From Odoribacter splanchnicus DSM 20712 (GTDB lineage: Bacteria; Bacteroidota; Bacteroidia; Bacteroidales; Marinifilaceae): a DNA stretch of 64,000 bases. The stretch lies in assembly GCF_000190535.1 (NCBI RefSeq), contig NC_015160.1, positions 1,116,001-1,180,000 of the forward strand, in the 5' to 3' direction. Below, piece by piece: positions 18,766 through 28,341 of the stretch (position 1 is its first letter; each line of letters opens with the position of its first letter). A program made the translations under genes and the position numbers. Below the pieces are notes generated by a model, which was not told where the DNA came from, did no database searches, and was given only the letters and a program-made list of their open reading frames with translations.

Positions 18766-19248
18766 TCACACTTCCTCCGAAGAAATAAACCGAAGACACT
18801 TCAACGCTTCGCGGGAATGGAAAGACAACTGATCGAACAAGACGTGGGTCTTCAGTTGCACAATAGCGGCTTCCACCGATAAATCACCCTTTTCATACAG
18901 GGTAATCGTTGCGTACAGTCGATCATTGGCAACAGGTCCCATCACTAAATCATAATGATGTTCCAAAACTCCTTTACGATTCTGGACAACAAAGTCCAGC
19001 CATTTCTCCGTAGCACCCTGATACCGCAACACTTGAAACTCGTCCGCCTCCAAGAATCGCTCGTCAAAATCATAAACAGAAACGACAGCTTTGCCGTGCC
19101 CCAATCGTTCACGCTTAATCCTGGCCCATCGGGCAGCCTGTTCGAAATCAGTTGTGGTATAGAAGCCTTTCCCGAAATCCGTAGTCTTACGTCCCCGCGC
19201 AATCAGCGGCTTACGCACAACGACCGATGAACCGTGATACAATTTCAT
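18766..19248 (-). CDS. DUF3990 protein, putative ADP-ribosyltransferase-fold toxin
   Basis: A 160-residue protein. KLYHGSS at residues 2-8 and DFGKGFYTTTDFEQAARWA at about 24-42 match the H-motif and the G-x-G-F-Y-T-T motif of the DUF3990 family, which is grouped with ADP-ribosyltransferases. Its start overlaps the DUF3791 gene by 4 bp (ATGA). Such small coupled pairs are suggestive of toxin-antitoxin modules, but I know of no functional proof for this pair. It lies within a capsule operon, between a sugar dehydrogenase and the flippase, in the same direction. A role in glycan synthesis seems unlikely. Target unknown. Confidence 0.72.
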   Translation of the reverse strand: MKLYHGSSVVVRKPLIARGRKTTDFGKGFYTTTDFEQAARWARIKRERLGHGKAVVSVYDFDERFLEADEFQVLRYQGATEKWLDFVVQNRKGVLEHHYDLVMGPVANDRLYATITLYEKGDLSVEAAIVQLKTHVLFDQLSFHSREALKCLRFISSEEV

Positions 19249-19676
19249 TTCTGCTTTCGATTCTTCAAAAACGATTCTATTTCCTCCAGAATATAAGCAT
19301 CCCCCTGAGTATGCAACACTTCAAAATGATTCCGCAAAAACGCAAGAACTCCCTTCTCCTTGAACAGGACAAATACCTCCAGACCAGACAGACGGTGTTT
19401 CCTTGCATAGCACTCAATACAGAAAATAACAAACTGCACCTTCTGCGCCGAGAAATCCACGCTGTTGTTGCGTCGCTCCTGCTCCATCAACTCATACAGC
19501 GTTTCATTGTCCAGATACCACCACTTCGATTTTTCATCATACAACTTCGCGACAAACTCACTATTGTACAAATAACAAATAGCATCCGATACGGCCATAT
19601 TCTTCTTGGCTGCAATAAATGAAGCCAAATCCGCCATTTTTATAGGCACCATCGAATATTCTATCTTCTCACTCAC
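19245..19676 (-). CDS. DUF3791-containing protein, putative antitoxin partner
   Basis: A 143-residue protein. The C-terminal half (QFVIFCIECYARKH, LSGLEVFVLFKEKGVL, HFEVLHTQGDAYILEEI) fits DUF3791. The N-terminal half (ADLASFIAAKKNMAVSDAI, LYDEKSKWWYLDNETLYELM) looks like a second small helical domain of the same kind. No DNA-binding motif is obvious. It precedes and is translationally coupled to the DUF3990 gene, the usual order for an antitoxin. It lies 43 bp after the dehydrogenase stop codon. Confidence 0.7.
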   Translation of the reverse strand: MSEKIEYSMVPIKMADLASFIAAKKNMAVSDAICYLYNSEFVAKLYDEKSKWWYLDNETLYELMEQERRNNSVDFSAQKVQFVIFCIECYARKHRLSGLEVFVLFKEKGVLAFLRNHFEVLHTQGDAYILEEIESFLKNRKQK

Positions 19677-19719
19677 ATCTTCTGTTTTGAAACATCTACG
19701 ACAAAGGTAGAATATTTTC

Positions 19720-21009
19720 CTACAGACTCCAATACTTCAACTCATGAATCTTATCCCTGTACATTCCCTTCACATCCACCAGCACGGCTTTATCGCAAGT
19801 CAGCGACTTAAAATACTTTTCATCCAATCCCTGATAAGCATCATGAGCAACAGCAACAACGACGGCGTCATAATTCCCCAATGGTTTTTCTATCAAACGG
19901 AAACCATACATCTTTTTGACCTCTTCCGGATCAGCATACGGATCGACCACGTCCACCTCTACTCCGAAATCTTTCAATTCATTGATAATATCCACCACTT
20001 TCGAATTACGGATATCCGCCACATTCTCCTTAAATGTCATTCCCATCACCAAAATACGCGCCCCCAATATCGCTTTTCCCATACCGATCAATTTCTTCAC
20101 CAGCTTTTTAGCAATATATCCACCCATCGTGTCGTTGATAAAACGTCCGGCACTGATAATCTGACTGTGATATTTCAATTCATTGGCTTTGTATACCAGA
20201 TAGTACGGGTCTACTCCGATGCAGTGGCCCCCTACTAACCCCGGATAGAATTTCAGGAAGTTCCATTTGGTCCCGGCAGCTTCCAGCACATCGTAGGTAT
20301 TAATCCCGATGCGGCTGAAAATAATTGACAGTTCGTTCATCAAAGCGATGTTGACATCCCGCTGAGTATTTTCGATGATTTTTGCAGCCTCGGCCACTTT
20401 TACATTCGGTGCGCGATGTACGCCCGGTTTGACAACCAGTTCATATACTTTGGCGATCGTGTCCAGGGCTTCGGGATCACAACCCGATACAATTTTAACC
20501 GTATTGGGCAAGGTATGGACTTTCTCTCCCGGATTGATCCGTTCGGGGGAATAACCGAACTTAAAATCCACCCCGGCTTTCAGTCCCGAAATTTCTTCCA
20601 GCACAGGAATACAATCTTCCTCCGTACAGCCCGGATAAACCGTGGATTCATACACCACATAATCCCCTTTTTTCAAGGCTTTCGCCACCGAACGCGTTGC
20701 TCCCAGCAATGGAGTCAGGTCCGGTTGATTATGATCGTCTATCGGTGTAGGGACGGCAACAATAAAAAAGGAAGCCTTACGCAATTCATCAATAGAAGAG
20801 GTAAATTCGATATCAGCATTTTCAAACGCTTCAGAATCCAGTTCTTTACAGGGATCTATCCCCTGGCGCATCATCGTCAGACGCTCCTCGTTAATATCAA
20901 AACCTATCACTGAAATCTTTTTGGCAAATTCAAGAGCTATAGGCAAACCGACATAACCTAACCCAACCAAAGCTAACCTGGCCTCTTTATGAACTAATTT
21001 ATTGTACAT
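19720..21009 (-). CDS. UDP-N-acetylhexosamine 6-dehydrogenase (WbpA/TviB-like)
   Basis: A 429-residue NAD-dependent nucleotide-sugar dehydrogenase. It has ALVGLGYVGLPIALEFA (Rossmann loop, about residues 13-29), YESTVYPGCTE, GYSPERINPG, the active-site cysteine in LVGGHCIGVDPYYL (about residue 265) and MGMTFKENVADIRNSK. The PERINPG form is typical of the WbpA/WbpO/TviB branch acting on UDP-GlcNAc or UDP-GalNAc. It makes the uronic acid that WbpB, WbpE and WbpD homologues encoded just upstream convert to the 3-acetamido form. It is cytoplasmic and lies 21 bp after wbpD. Confidence 0.88.
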   Translation of the reverse strand: MYNKLVHKEARLALVGLGYVGLPIALEFAKKISVIGFDINEERLTMMRQGIDPCKELDSEAFENADIEFTSSIDELRKASFFIVAVPTPIDDHNQPDLTPLLGATRSVAKALKKGDYVVYESTVYPGCTEEDCIPVLEEISGLKAGVDFKFGYSPERINPGEKVHTLPNTVKIVSGCDPEALDTIAKVYELVVKPGVHRAPNVKVAEAAKIIENTQRDVNIALMNELSIIFSRIGINTYDVLEAAGTKWNFLKFYPGLVGGHCIGVDPYYLVYKANELKYHSQIISAGRFINDTMGGYIAKKLVKKLIGMGKAILGARILVMGMTFKENVADIRNSKVVDIINELKDFGVEVDVVDPYADPEEVKKMYGFRLIEKPLGNYDAVVVAVAHDAYQGLDEKYFKSLTCDKAVLVDVKGMYRDKIHELKYWSL

Positions 21010-21030
21010 GGTTTAATAATAATTCGAACA

Positions 21031-21606
21031 CTACAATTTAAATACTTTCCCGTCCTTCAACTGGTACTTTTCGTGGCTTTCCGGGCATTCGGCAATCCCT
21101 TCAGCATCAAAATAAAGCCGGTGTCCATACTCGCTCATCCAGCCCAGCTGACGGGCAGGATTACCTACCAACAGGGCATAATCGGGTACATGTTTCGTCA
21201 CGACAGCTCCGGCACCGATAAAAGCATAGGCACCGATATCGTGTCCGCAAACAACGGTAGCATTTGCACCGATTGTCGCCCCTTTCCCTACATGAGTCCT
21301 GGCATACTGGGATTTCCGGTTGACGGCACTCCGGGGATTGGTAACGTTAGTAAATACACAGGAAGGCCCCAGGAAAACATCGTCTTCACAAGTTACTCCG
21401 GTATAAACCGATACATTATTCTGCACTTTTACATTGTTTCCCAAGACGACCTCCGGAGAGATCACTACATTCTGACCGATATTGCAGTTCGTCCCGATCA
21501 CACACCCTGTCATAATATGACTGAAATGCCAGATTTTCGTTCCTTCCCCAATCTGACAATTTTCGTCTATAACAGCCGTTTCATGAGCAAAATATTTCTG
21601 TTTCAT
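21031..21606 (-). CDS. UDP-2-acetamido-3-amino-uronate N-acetyltransferase (WbpD-like)
   Basis: A 191-residue left-handed beta-helix acyltransferase with repeated hexapeptides ([44 protein letters not shown]). The H-motif around KIWHFSHI is typical of WbpD/WlbB. It transfers acetyl from acetyl-CoA to the 3-amino group made by WbpE. It starts two bases after the aminotransferase stop codon. Length and motifs are full. Confidence 0.88.
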   Translation of the reverse strand: MKQKYFAHETAVIDENCQIGEGTKIWHFSHIMTGCVIGTNCNIGQNVVISPEVVLGNNVKVQNNVSVYTGVTCEDDVFLGPSCVFTNVTNPRSAVNRKSQYARTHVGKGATIGANATVVCGHDIGAYAFIGAGAVVTKHVPDYALLVGNPARQLGWMSEYGHRLYFDAEGIAECPESHEKYQLKDGKVFKL

Positions 21607-21608
21607 AA

Positions 21609-22736
21609 TCAGGATTTATAAAATTCTTTGATCCGTTCAATGACAAGATCCTGCTGTTCAGGGGTCATTTCAGTATGAATCGGCAGTGACAGTACGGAAT
21701 AAGCCAACTGCTCAGCCATGTCCAATGATTCGGCAGCCCGTGTAATAGGCTTAAATGCTTCCTGCTGTTGCAAAGACAATGGATAATAAATCATCGCAGG
21801 AATACCTCCCTCCTCCAGAAACTTCTTCAAAACATCCCGACGGCCATTCAGCACTTTTAAGGTGTATTGATGGTAAACATGAGTGGAATAAGGCATCTCA
21901 GCCGGAGTAATTATCCCTTCGACACCACTCAGCCTCCGGGTATAATACTGAGCAGCTTTATAACGTGCAGCACCGTATTCATCCAAATGTTTCAGCTTCA
22001 CATCCAGAATAGCTGCCTGTAAGGTGTCCAGCCGGGAATTACATCCCAGTACCGAATGATGATATTTTACTTTCTGACCATGATTGGCAATCATCCGGAT
22101 TTTTTCGGCCAGTTCATCGTCATCTGTCATCAGTGCCCCACCATCTCCATAACATCCTAAATTTTTGGAAGGGAAAAAAGAAGTACAACCAATGGTCCCC
22201 ATAGTTCCGGTTTTCTTTTGGGTACCGTCTGAAAAAGTATATTCAGCCCCGATCGCCTGAGCATTATCTTCTACGACATATAAATGATGCTCGGAAGCAA
22301 ATTTAAGAATAGGCTCCATATCACAGCTCTGGCCGAACAGATGCACCGGAACGATAGCTTTCGTCTTGGCAGTTAAAGCCCGCTCTATATTCTTAACGGT
22401 AACGTTGAAAGAAGTATAATCCACATCGACCATAACCGGAGTATACCCGAGCAAACCGATCACCTCCGCAGTAGCCACGTATGTAAAAGCGGGGACAACC
22501 ACCTCATTCCCCGGTTTCAGACCGAGAGCCATCAAAGCAATCTGCAAAGCATCGGTACCATTACCACAGGGAATGACATGCTTCACCCGGTTATATTCCG
22601 CCAGATGAGCAGCAAACTCCTTTACTTTAGGACCATTTATAAATGCGGTTGTGTCCAGTACCTTTTGGATTTCAGCATTTACCTCCTCCCGGATTTTATC
22701 GTACTGACCTTTCAGGTCGACCATATTCAATTTCAT
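21609..22736 (-). CDS. UDP-2-acetamido-2-deoxy-3-oxo-uronate aminotransferase (WbpE-like)
   Basis: A 375-residue DegT-family PLP enzyme. I chose the start [15 protein letters not shown] (22736), where homologues begin; a start 12 codons upstream would overlap the WbpB gene. Motifs: [33 protein letters not shown] (PLP-contacting Asp) and [15 protein letters not shown] (Schiff-base Lys). It aminates C3 of the keto-uronate formed by WbpB, coupled to WbpB through recycling of NAD and 2-oxoglutarate in studied systems. Confidence 0.88.
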   Translation of the reverse strand: MKLNMVDLKGQYDKIREEVNAEIQKVLDTTAFINGPKVKEFAAHLAEYNRVKHVIPCGNGTDALQIALMALGLKPGNEVVVPAFTYVATAEVIGLLGYTPVMVDVDYTSFNVTVKNIERALTAKTKAIVPVHLFGQSCDMEPILKFASEHHLYVVEDNAQAIGAEYTFSDGTQKKTGTMGTIGCTSFFPSKNLGCYGDGGALMTDDDELAEKIRMIANHGQKVKYHHSVLGCNSRLDTLQAAILDVKLKHLDEYGAARYKAAQYYTRRLSGVEGIITPAEMPYSTHVYHQYTLKVLNGRRDVLKKFLEEGGIPAMIYYPLSLQQQEAFKPITRAAESLDMAEQLAYSVLSLPIHTEMTPEQQDLVIERIKEFYKS

Positions 22737-22755
22737 TACCATGCTTTTCCGAATC

Positions 22756-23736
<981 letters not shown>

Positions 23737-23857
23737 TTATTAATAATTTATATAAGTCAAAATTTGGAATAGACATAAAAACACTAAATATCAATTCAAT
23801 AAAACATTCTATTTAAAGTGATTTTATGAAATTTTCATGGTTAAATAATCCCTGAAA

Positions 23858-23876
23858 AAACGCTCGTTTTTATTGG
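23858..23876. repeat. Left 19-bp inverted repeat of the control region
   Basis: AAACGCTCGTTTTTATTGG, an exact reverse complement of 25286-25304. The core AAACG-CT-CGTTT is a near-palindrome with an asymmetric central dinucleotide, as in serine-recombinase crossover sites. It matches nine of ten positions of the ARACGTWCGT site I recall for B. fragilis Mpi. It lies 32 bp past the stop codon of the wHTH gene and 131 bp before the left operon. Confidence 0.85.
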
Positions 23877-23907
23877 TGGAAAAACTGCTGACTACCCTGT
23901 TTTAGAT

Positions 23908-24393
23908 TTATTTTGTCCAGACCAACAATTTATTTTCGCCGGGTATAAAGTATTCGGCTTCTTGTTTGGGCAAAATGATTGTATAGCAAATTTGTCGTTT
24001 TACTATTTTACCGGCCTTTTGAACCAAATTTTCAAAATAATCGACATCTATATTTTTACCGGCAATTACTAAATCGATCAGATCGGAATCCTTCCCGACA
24101 GCAAAATCACCACGTACCCATACTTTCGAAATGTCTCCGACCCGTTCAACCACCTCTTCTATAACCTGAGTGATTCTGCTATGCTTTAATACCAACCGAT
24201 GAATATCATTGAAAAGGGGATGAGCGGAATTAGCATGATATACCTTTCTGTTTCCTTTGTTCTCGGCTTTCAGTAAACCGGCATTTTCCAAGTGGTTCAG
24301 TTCAAGACGAAGGGCATTCGTCGATTCTCCGAATTCGTCGGCCAGACCACGCAAATAAGCATGAGTAGACGTATTCAGAAAGAATTTCAGCAA
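23908..24393 (-). CDS. Winged-helix regulator with a degenerate nucleotidyltransferase domain
   Basis: About 161 residues from a TTG start (24393). The N-terminal wHTH (about 1-60) includes YLRGLADEFGESTNALRLELNHLENAGLL. The C-terminal half has RGDFAVGKDSDLIDLVIAG, a nucleotidyltransferase-like GS..G...D.D motif with Gly-Asp in place of Gly-Ser, so probably inactive. Codons upstream remain coherent (DSLITSKTRIKLL) back to a CTG at 24432, where homologues I recall begin with Met; the ATG seems lost or replaced. Proteins of this kind are common beside Bacteroidales capsule loci. It probably regulates the locus and shares the promoter at 24548-24579 with the left operon. Confidence 0.72.
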   Translation of the reverse strand: MLKFFLNTSTHAYLRGLADEFGESTNALRLELNHLENAGLLKAENKGNRKVYHANSAHPLFNDIHRLVLKHSRITQVIEEVVERVGDISKVWVRGDFAVGKDSDLIDLVIAGKNIDVDYFENLVQKAGKIVKRQICYTIILPKQEAEYFIPGENKLLVWTK

Positions 24394-24547
24394 TAACTTG
24401 ATACGGGTTTTGGATGTAATCAGACTATCCAGTATGGATTTGTAAAATAAAACTGCTATTTACAGCTTCGCCTGGTAAGTCCCATTTTTCCATATGGGAC
24501 AGAAAGAAATTTAAATGAGAATGCAAAATAGTTTTGTTTTTGCGCAA

Positions 24548-24579
24548 CAAAATTACTCATTTCTTTGGATAATATCAAA
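24548..24579 (-). promoter_or_regulatory. Bacteroidetes-type promoter facing the left operon
   Basis: On the minus strand TTTG (24579-24576) and TAATTTTG (24555-24548) are separated by exactly 20 nt, matching the TTTG-N19-21-TAnnTTTG consensus of the Bacteroidetes primary sigma factor. It lies about 115-155 bp upstream of the wHTH gene starts and inside the putative invertible segment. Confidence 0.72.
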
Positions 24580-24678
24580 AGAAAAACTCATTTTTATCCA
24601 ATCATAGATTTTTTTATATGCAATATATCATTAAATAAGTAAAAACAACATATTTACATATTATATGATATATTAATT

Positions 24679-24993
24679 ATGACAAAGACATTGGGCACTA
24701 AATTTCCGCAATCACGTTTTTCTTTTGACTGCAAAAGGCTGGACGTTATCACCTGCATACGACATGACCCCAACGCCGATGAGTATCAAAATTTGCTTGT
24801 CTCATCAACTTCCAATATAGCAGACTTTAATGTTTTACTTGATACCTGCGAAGATTATATGCTTAACCTGAAAACTGCCAAAATTATTTCAGAAGTAGTT
24901 GAAGCTATGAAAGGATGGAGTAAACTGGTAATACGACTTGAAATCTCTAAACGAGAGATGGATATGTTTGCCGGAGTGTTGGATAAACGATGA
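24679..24993 (+). CDS. Hypothetical 104-residue protein in the control region
   Basis: Small, soluble protein of no family I recognise, beginning MTKTLGTKFPQSRFSFDCK. It is mixed alpha/beta by eye and has no signal peptide, no membrane segment and no clear DNA-binding motif. It carries a helical stretch KTAKIISEVVEAMKGWSK (about residues 66-83). The ATG follows an extremely AT-rich 100 bp. It is the only plus-strand gene inside the 19-bp inverted repeats, so after inversion it would read with the left operon. It might be a regulator analogous to UpxZ, but nothing in the sequence shows that. Confidence 0.6.
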   Translation: MTKTLGTKFPQSRFSFDCKRLDVITCIRHDPNADEYQNLLVSSTSNIADFNVLLDTCEDYMLNLKTAKIISEVVEAMKGWSKLVIRLEISKREMDMFAGVLDKR

Positions 24994-25469
24994 ATAGGTA
25001 TTGCTATTTAGTTAGTAATAACATGTGAACCAGGGTCAGAACTATATTGGCCTGCAATATGCTATACAGTGCATTTTTGATTTGATCAGTCCGGATTACA
25101 ACTGATCATCCTCTTCATTTCTTTCTGCCTCATCACTGTTCTTCCGCTCCTGTCAGTCAATACTACTATAACTTCCCCCTTTCACTCTATTTTTATCTTC
25201 CACCCCAATAGGAGATATAACGAAGGTGTATCGGAAGTGAATCGGTAATAATGTAGGAGAACACCTGAAATACACCTGAAAAATGCCAATAAAAACGAGC
25301 GTTTATATCAGTAGAAAAACAGAGATCTCATCGACTTTAAGCAAATCAGCATAAACAGTTAACACATATTACATTATCATAAATAGTATTGCTTTTACTA
25401 ATGAATCAGAAACTTGATTCCACAACAATATTGTTTGCAAAAATATCTTAAATATTTTCTAAAAAAATT
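24994..25469 (+). other. Leader region of the right operon (476 bp, no gene)
   Basis: Contains the right 19-bp repeat (25286-25304), preceded by a small direct repeat (acacctgaaa twice at about 25261-25280). It is followed by a 165-nt AT-rich leader before ugd. A poor -7-like match (TATTGTTTG near 25436) is the only plus-strand candidate promoter I see; no good TAnnTTTG is present. Confidence 0.6.
25286..25304. repeat. Right 19-bp inverted repeat of the control region
   Basis: CCAATAAAAACGAGCGTTT, an exact reverse complement of 23858-23876. The match stops sharply on both sides. It lies 165 bp before the first gene of the right operon. Read towards its own operon, each copy has the same orientation. 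Confidence 0.85.
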
Positions 25470-26783
25470 ATGAATATAGCTATTGTTGGAACCGGTTATG
25501 TCGGCTTGGTTTCCGGAACATGTTTTTCTGAAATGGGAATAAATGTCGTTTGTGTCGATATCGATACAAACAAGATCAATAATTTGAATAATGGGATTAT
25601 TCCAATATATGAGCCAGGTTTAAAAGAATTGGTCGATAAAAATGTCGAAGCCGGCCGATTAAAATTTTCTACTGATCTTGCCGAATGTCTTGGGGAAGTT
25701 GAAATTGTATTTATTGCAGTAGGTACTCCCCCGGATGAAGATGGAAGTGCAGACCTTAAATATGTTCTTGCCGTTGCTCATACCATAGGACAATACATAA
25801 AAAAATATATGGTTATCGTAACTAAAAGTACGGTACCCGTAGGTACTGCAAGGAAAGTGAAAAAAGTAATCCGGGAAGAAATCGATAAACGGGGAATTTC
25901 TGTCGAATTCGATGTCGCCTCTAATCCGGAATTTTTGAAAGAAGGAGCAGCGATAAAAGATTTTATGAGCCCGGATAGAGTTGTTATCGGAGTAGACAGT
26001 ATAAAAGCCCGGGAAATGATGTCGAAATTATATAAACCTTTTATGCTGGTATCCGATCGGATCATTATAACAGATATTCCTTCTGCTGAAATGATAAAAT
26101 ATGCAGCAAATTCAATGCTGGCAACCAGAATATCTTTTATGAACGATATCGCTAATCTCTGTGAATTGATCGGAGCTGATGTCAATATGGTCAGGAAAGG
26201 AATCGGAAGCGATTCCAGAATAGGAAACAAATTTTTATATCCCGGATGCGGATATGGGGGAAGCTGTTTCCCCAAGGACGTAAAAGCCTTAATAAAAACG
26301 GCCAAACAACATGGATACGATATGAAAGTTCTGAATGCAGTTGAAAGTGTCAACGATATCCAAAAAGAAATATTATATAAAAAGCTAAAACAACATTTCG
26401 ATGGAAATCTAAATGATAGAACAATTGCCATATGGGGGTTATCCTTTAAACCAGAAACCGACGATATGCGTGAAGCTCCGGCTTTGGTTCTTATAAATGC
26501 GTTATTAAAAGAAAATTGCAAAATAAAAGTATACGATCCTATTGCAATGAATGAATGTCGGAGGAAATTAGGAAGTGTTGTTGAATATTGTGAAAATAAA
26601 TATCAGGCAACCATTGAAGCTGACGCATTGGTCTTAGTTACAGAATGGAAAGAATTCAGAATTCCGGACTGGAATCTGGTAAAGCAGAATATGAAAGGTG
26701 TATTTATTGTAGACGGCCGTAATCTTTACAATAAAACGGAACTTGAAAGGAATAGCTTTATTTATACCGCAATAGGATGTTAA
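25470..26783 (+). CDS. ugd: UDP-glucose 6-dehydrogenase
   Basis: A 437-residue enzyme. It has IVGTGYVGLVSGTCFSEMG (NAD loop at the N terminus), GTPPDEDGSADL, TKSTVPVGTA, SNPEFLKEGAAI and the active-site cysteine in GYGGSCFPKDVKAL (about residue 261). It oxidises UDP-glucose to UDP-glucuronate, giving the right-hand capsule an acidic sugar. It is the first gene of the right operon, 16 bp before the flippase gene. Full length, cytoplasmic. Confidence 0.94.
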   Translation: MNIAIVGTGYVGLVSGTCFSEMGINVVCVDIDTNKINNLNNGIIPIYEPGLKELVDKNVEAGRLKFSTDLAECLGEVEIVFIAVGTPPDEDGSADLKYVLAVAHTIGQYIKKYMVIVTKSTVPVGTARKVKKVIREEIDKRGISVEFDVASNPEFLKEGAAIKDFMSPDRVVIGVDSIKAREMMSKLYKPFMLVSDRIIITDIPSAEMIKYAANSMLATRISFMNDIANLCELIGADVNMVRKGIGSDSRIGNKFLYPGCGYGGSCFPKDVKALIKTAKQHGYDMKVLNAVESVNDIQKEILYKKLKQHFDGNLNDRTIAIWGLSFKPETDDMREAPALVLINALLKENCKIKVYDPIAMNECRRKLGSVVEYCENKYQATIEADALVLVTEWKEFRIPDWNLVKQNMKGVFIVDGRNLYNKTELERNSFIYTAIGC

Positions 26784-26799
26784 TAGCAAATATTTATTC

Positions 26800-28341
26800 A
26801 TGAAACCATCGACCAGAATAATATTTAATACTTCTATTCAGTATGTACGTACAGTCATTTCAGTCCTCGTCACTTTATATACGGCACGACTTATACTGGA
26901 CGCATTAGGAGTCGAAGATTATGGGATCTATTCCTTGGTCGGTGGAATTGTGGCAATGCTTTCCTTTGTACAAACCTCACTGACTTCAACGACTCAAAGA
27001 TATCTGTCTTTCCACCAAGGTAAAGGAGATTTCTTTATGCAACATAAAATATTCAACAACAGTATCGTTACGCAACTGATCATAAGCGTCACGCTTATAT
27101 CCGGATTATGCATATTGCAACCTTTCATTTTCAATGGATTTCTGAATATTCCGGCCGATCGGGTAAATGCTGCAATCTGGGTATATTATTGTATGTTATT
27201 TACATTGTTTTTCACCATGCAATCAACTCCTTATCTGGCTGTTCTGATTGCTCATGAAAATATATTTTATGCAACTATTGTCCAATTAACTTATTCATTT
27301 CTTAAAATTCCTATTGCTTTAATTCTATATGCAATACCTGTCGAAAGACTGAAATATTACGCGATTTTATTAGTGATCGTTCAAGCTGCAAATTATTTCA
27401 TGTACTTAATATACTGTAAAAGGAAATATAAGGAGACAAAAAATATACACCTTTTCTCTTTGGACAAGCAAATTTTCAAACAGATGTTTTCTTTTATGGG
27501 ATGGTCTGTATATAGTACCGGATGTATCGTTGGCAGAACTCAGGGAATTGCAATTTTATTAAACAGATTTTTCGGTACAGTAGTCAATGCTGCCTATGGA
27601 ATAGCCTGGCAAGTTTCCGGACAACTGAACTTTTTATCTTCTTCTATCCAAAATGCAACAAAACCGCAATTAATCAGAGCTGAAGGTGCTAACGACAGGA
27701 AGAAAATGTTTCGCTTAGCCGAAATAACCAGTAAATTTTCATTTCTATTATTAGCCTTTATTTCTATTCCTGCTATAATGGAAATGGATGATCTTTTATC
27801 CATTTGGCTGAAAGAAGTTCCGGAAAATACTGTAGTCTTCTGTCAGTTTATCGTATTGACTAATTTAGCCGATCAATTAACCATCGGATTGGCTTATGCT
27901 AATGAGGCAATCGGAAAGATCAGAAATTATTCACTGGTTGTAAATTCTATCAAACTACTATCATTACCTGCAGCCTTTCTTTTTTTACATTATGGCGCCG
28001 AAGTTATTGCTGTTATGTATTGCATATTAGGCATCGAGTTATTATGTGCCTTAACCAGATTACCTTTTCTAAAATTTACAGGAGGATTATCTATCAAAGA
28101 ATTTTCTAAACGTGTTTTTTTACCGATAATTCCTCCGTTCTGTCTTACTGTAATTTTGTGTTACTATTACTCCAGTATATTTTCCTCCACCTGGAGTTTT
28201 GTCGGTAACTTTATCATTTCAGCCATTACAATGGGGATAAGTTCTTATTTCTTTAGCCTATGTAAAGATGAAAAAGAAATTCTCCAAAGGATATCGGGTA
28301 TAGCCCTACAAAAAGTCAAATCAATTAATTCAATCCTATGA
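26800..28341 (+). CDS. Repeat-unit flippase (Wzx-like)
   Basis: A 513-residue polytopic protein with about fourteen membrane segments. The N terminus IFNTSIQYVRTVISVLVTLYTARLIL and the loop GVEDYGIYSLVGGIVAML fit the O-antigen flippase group of the MOP exporters. It has little likeness to the left operon's flippase (17377-18726), as expected if each handles its own repeat unit. Its stop codon overlaps the start of the next gene (ATGA). Confidence 0.88.
   Translation: MKPSTRIIFNTSIQYVRTVISVLVTLYTARLILDALGVEDYGIYSLVGGIVAMLSFVQTSLTSTTQRYLSFHQGKGDFFMQHKIFNNSIVTQLIISVTLISGLCILQPFIFNGFLNIPADRVNAAIWVYYCMLFTLFFTMQSTPYLAVLIAHENIFYATIVQLTYSFLKIPIALILYAIPVERLKYYAILLVIVQAANYFMYLIYCKRKYKETKNIHLFSLDKQIFKQMFSFMGWSVYSTGCIVGRTQGIAILLNRFFGTVVNAAYGIAWQVSGQLNFLSSSIQNATKPQLIRAEGANDRKKMFRLAEITSKFSFLLLAFISIPAIMEMDDLLSIWLKEVPENTVVFCQFIVLTNLADQLTIGLAYANEAIGKIRNYSLVVNSIKLLSLPAAFLFLHYGAEVIAVMYCILGIELLCALTRLPFLKFTGGLSIKEFSKRVFLPIIPPFCLTVILCYYYSSIFSSTWSFVGNFIISAITMGISSYFFSLCKDEKEILQRISGIALQKVKSINSIL

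Larger units (their letters stand above)
23858..25304. other. Putative invertible control segment between divergent capsule operons
   Basis: About 1.45 kb bounded by the 19-bp inverted repeat. It holds the wHTH/nucleotidyltransferase-like gene (minus strand), an unknown 104-residue gene (plus strand) and a strong-looking minus-strand promoter at 24548-24579. As drawn, the promoter faces the wHTH gene and, with no terminator visible after it, the left operon. I saw no comparable plus-strand promoter facing the right operon. Inversion would reverse this. No recombinase gene lies in the window. The segment is longer than the roughly 200-bp promoter inversions of B. fragilis, so inversion is inferred, not shown. 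Confidence 0.6.
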
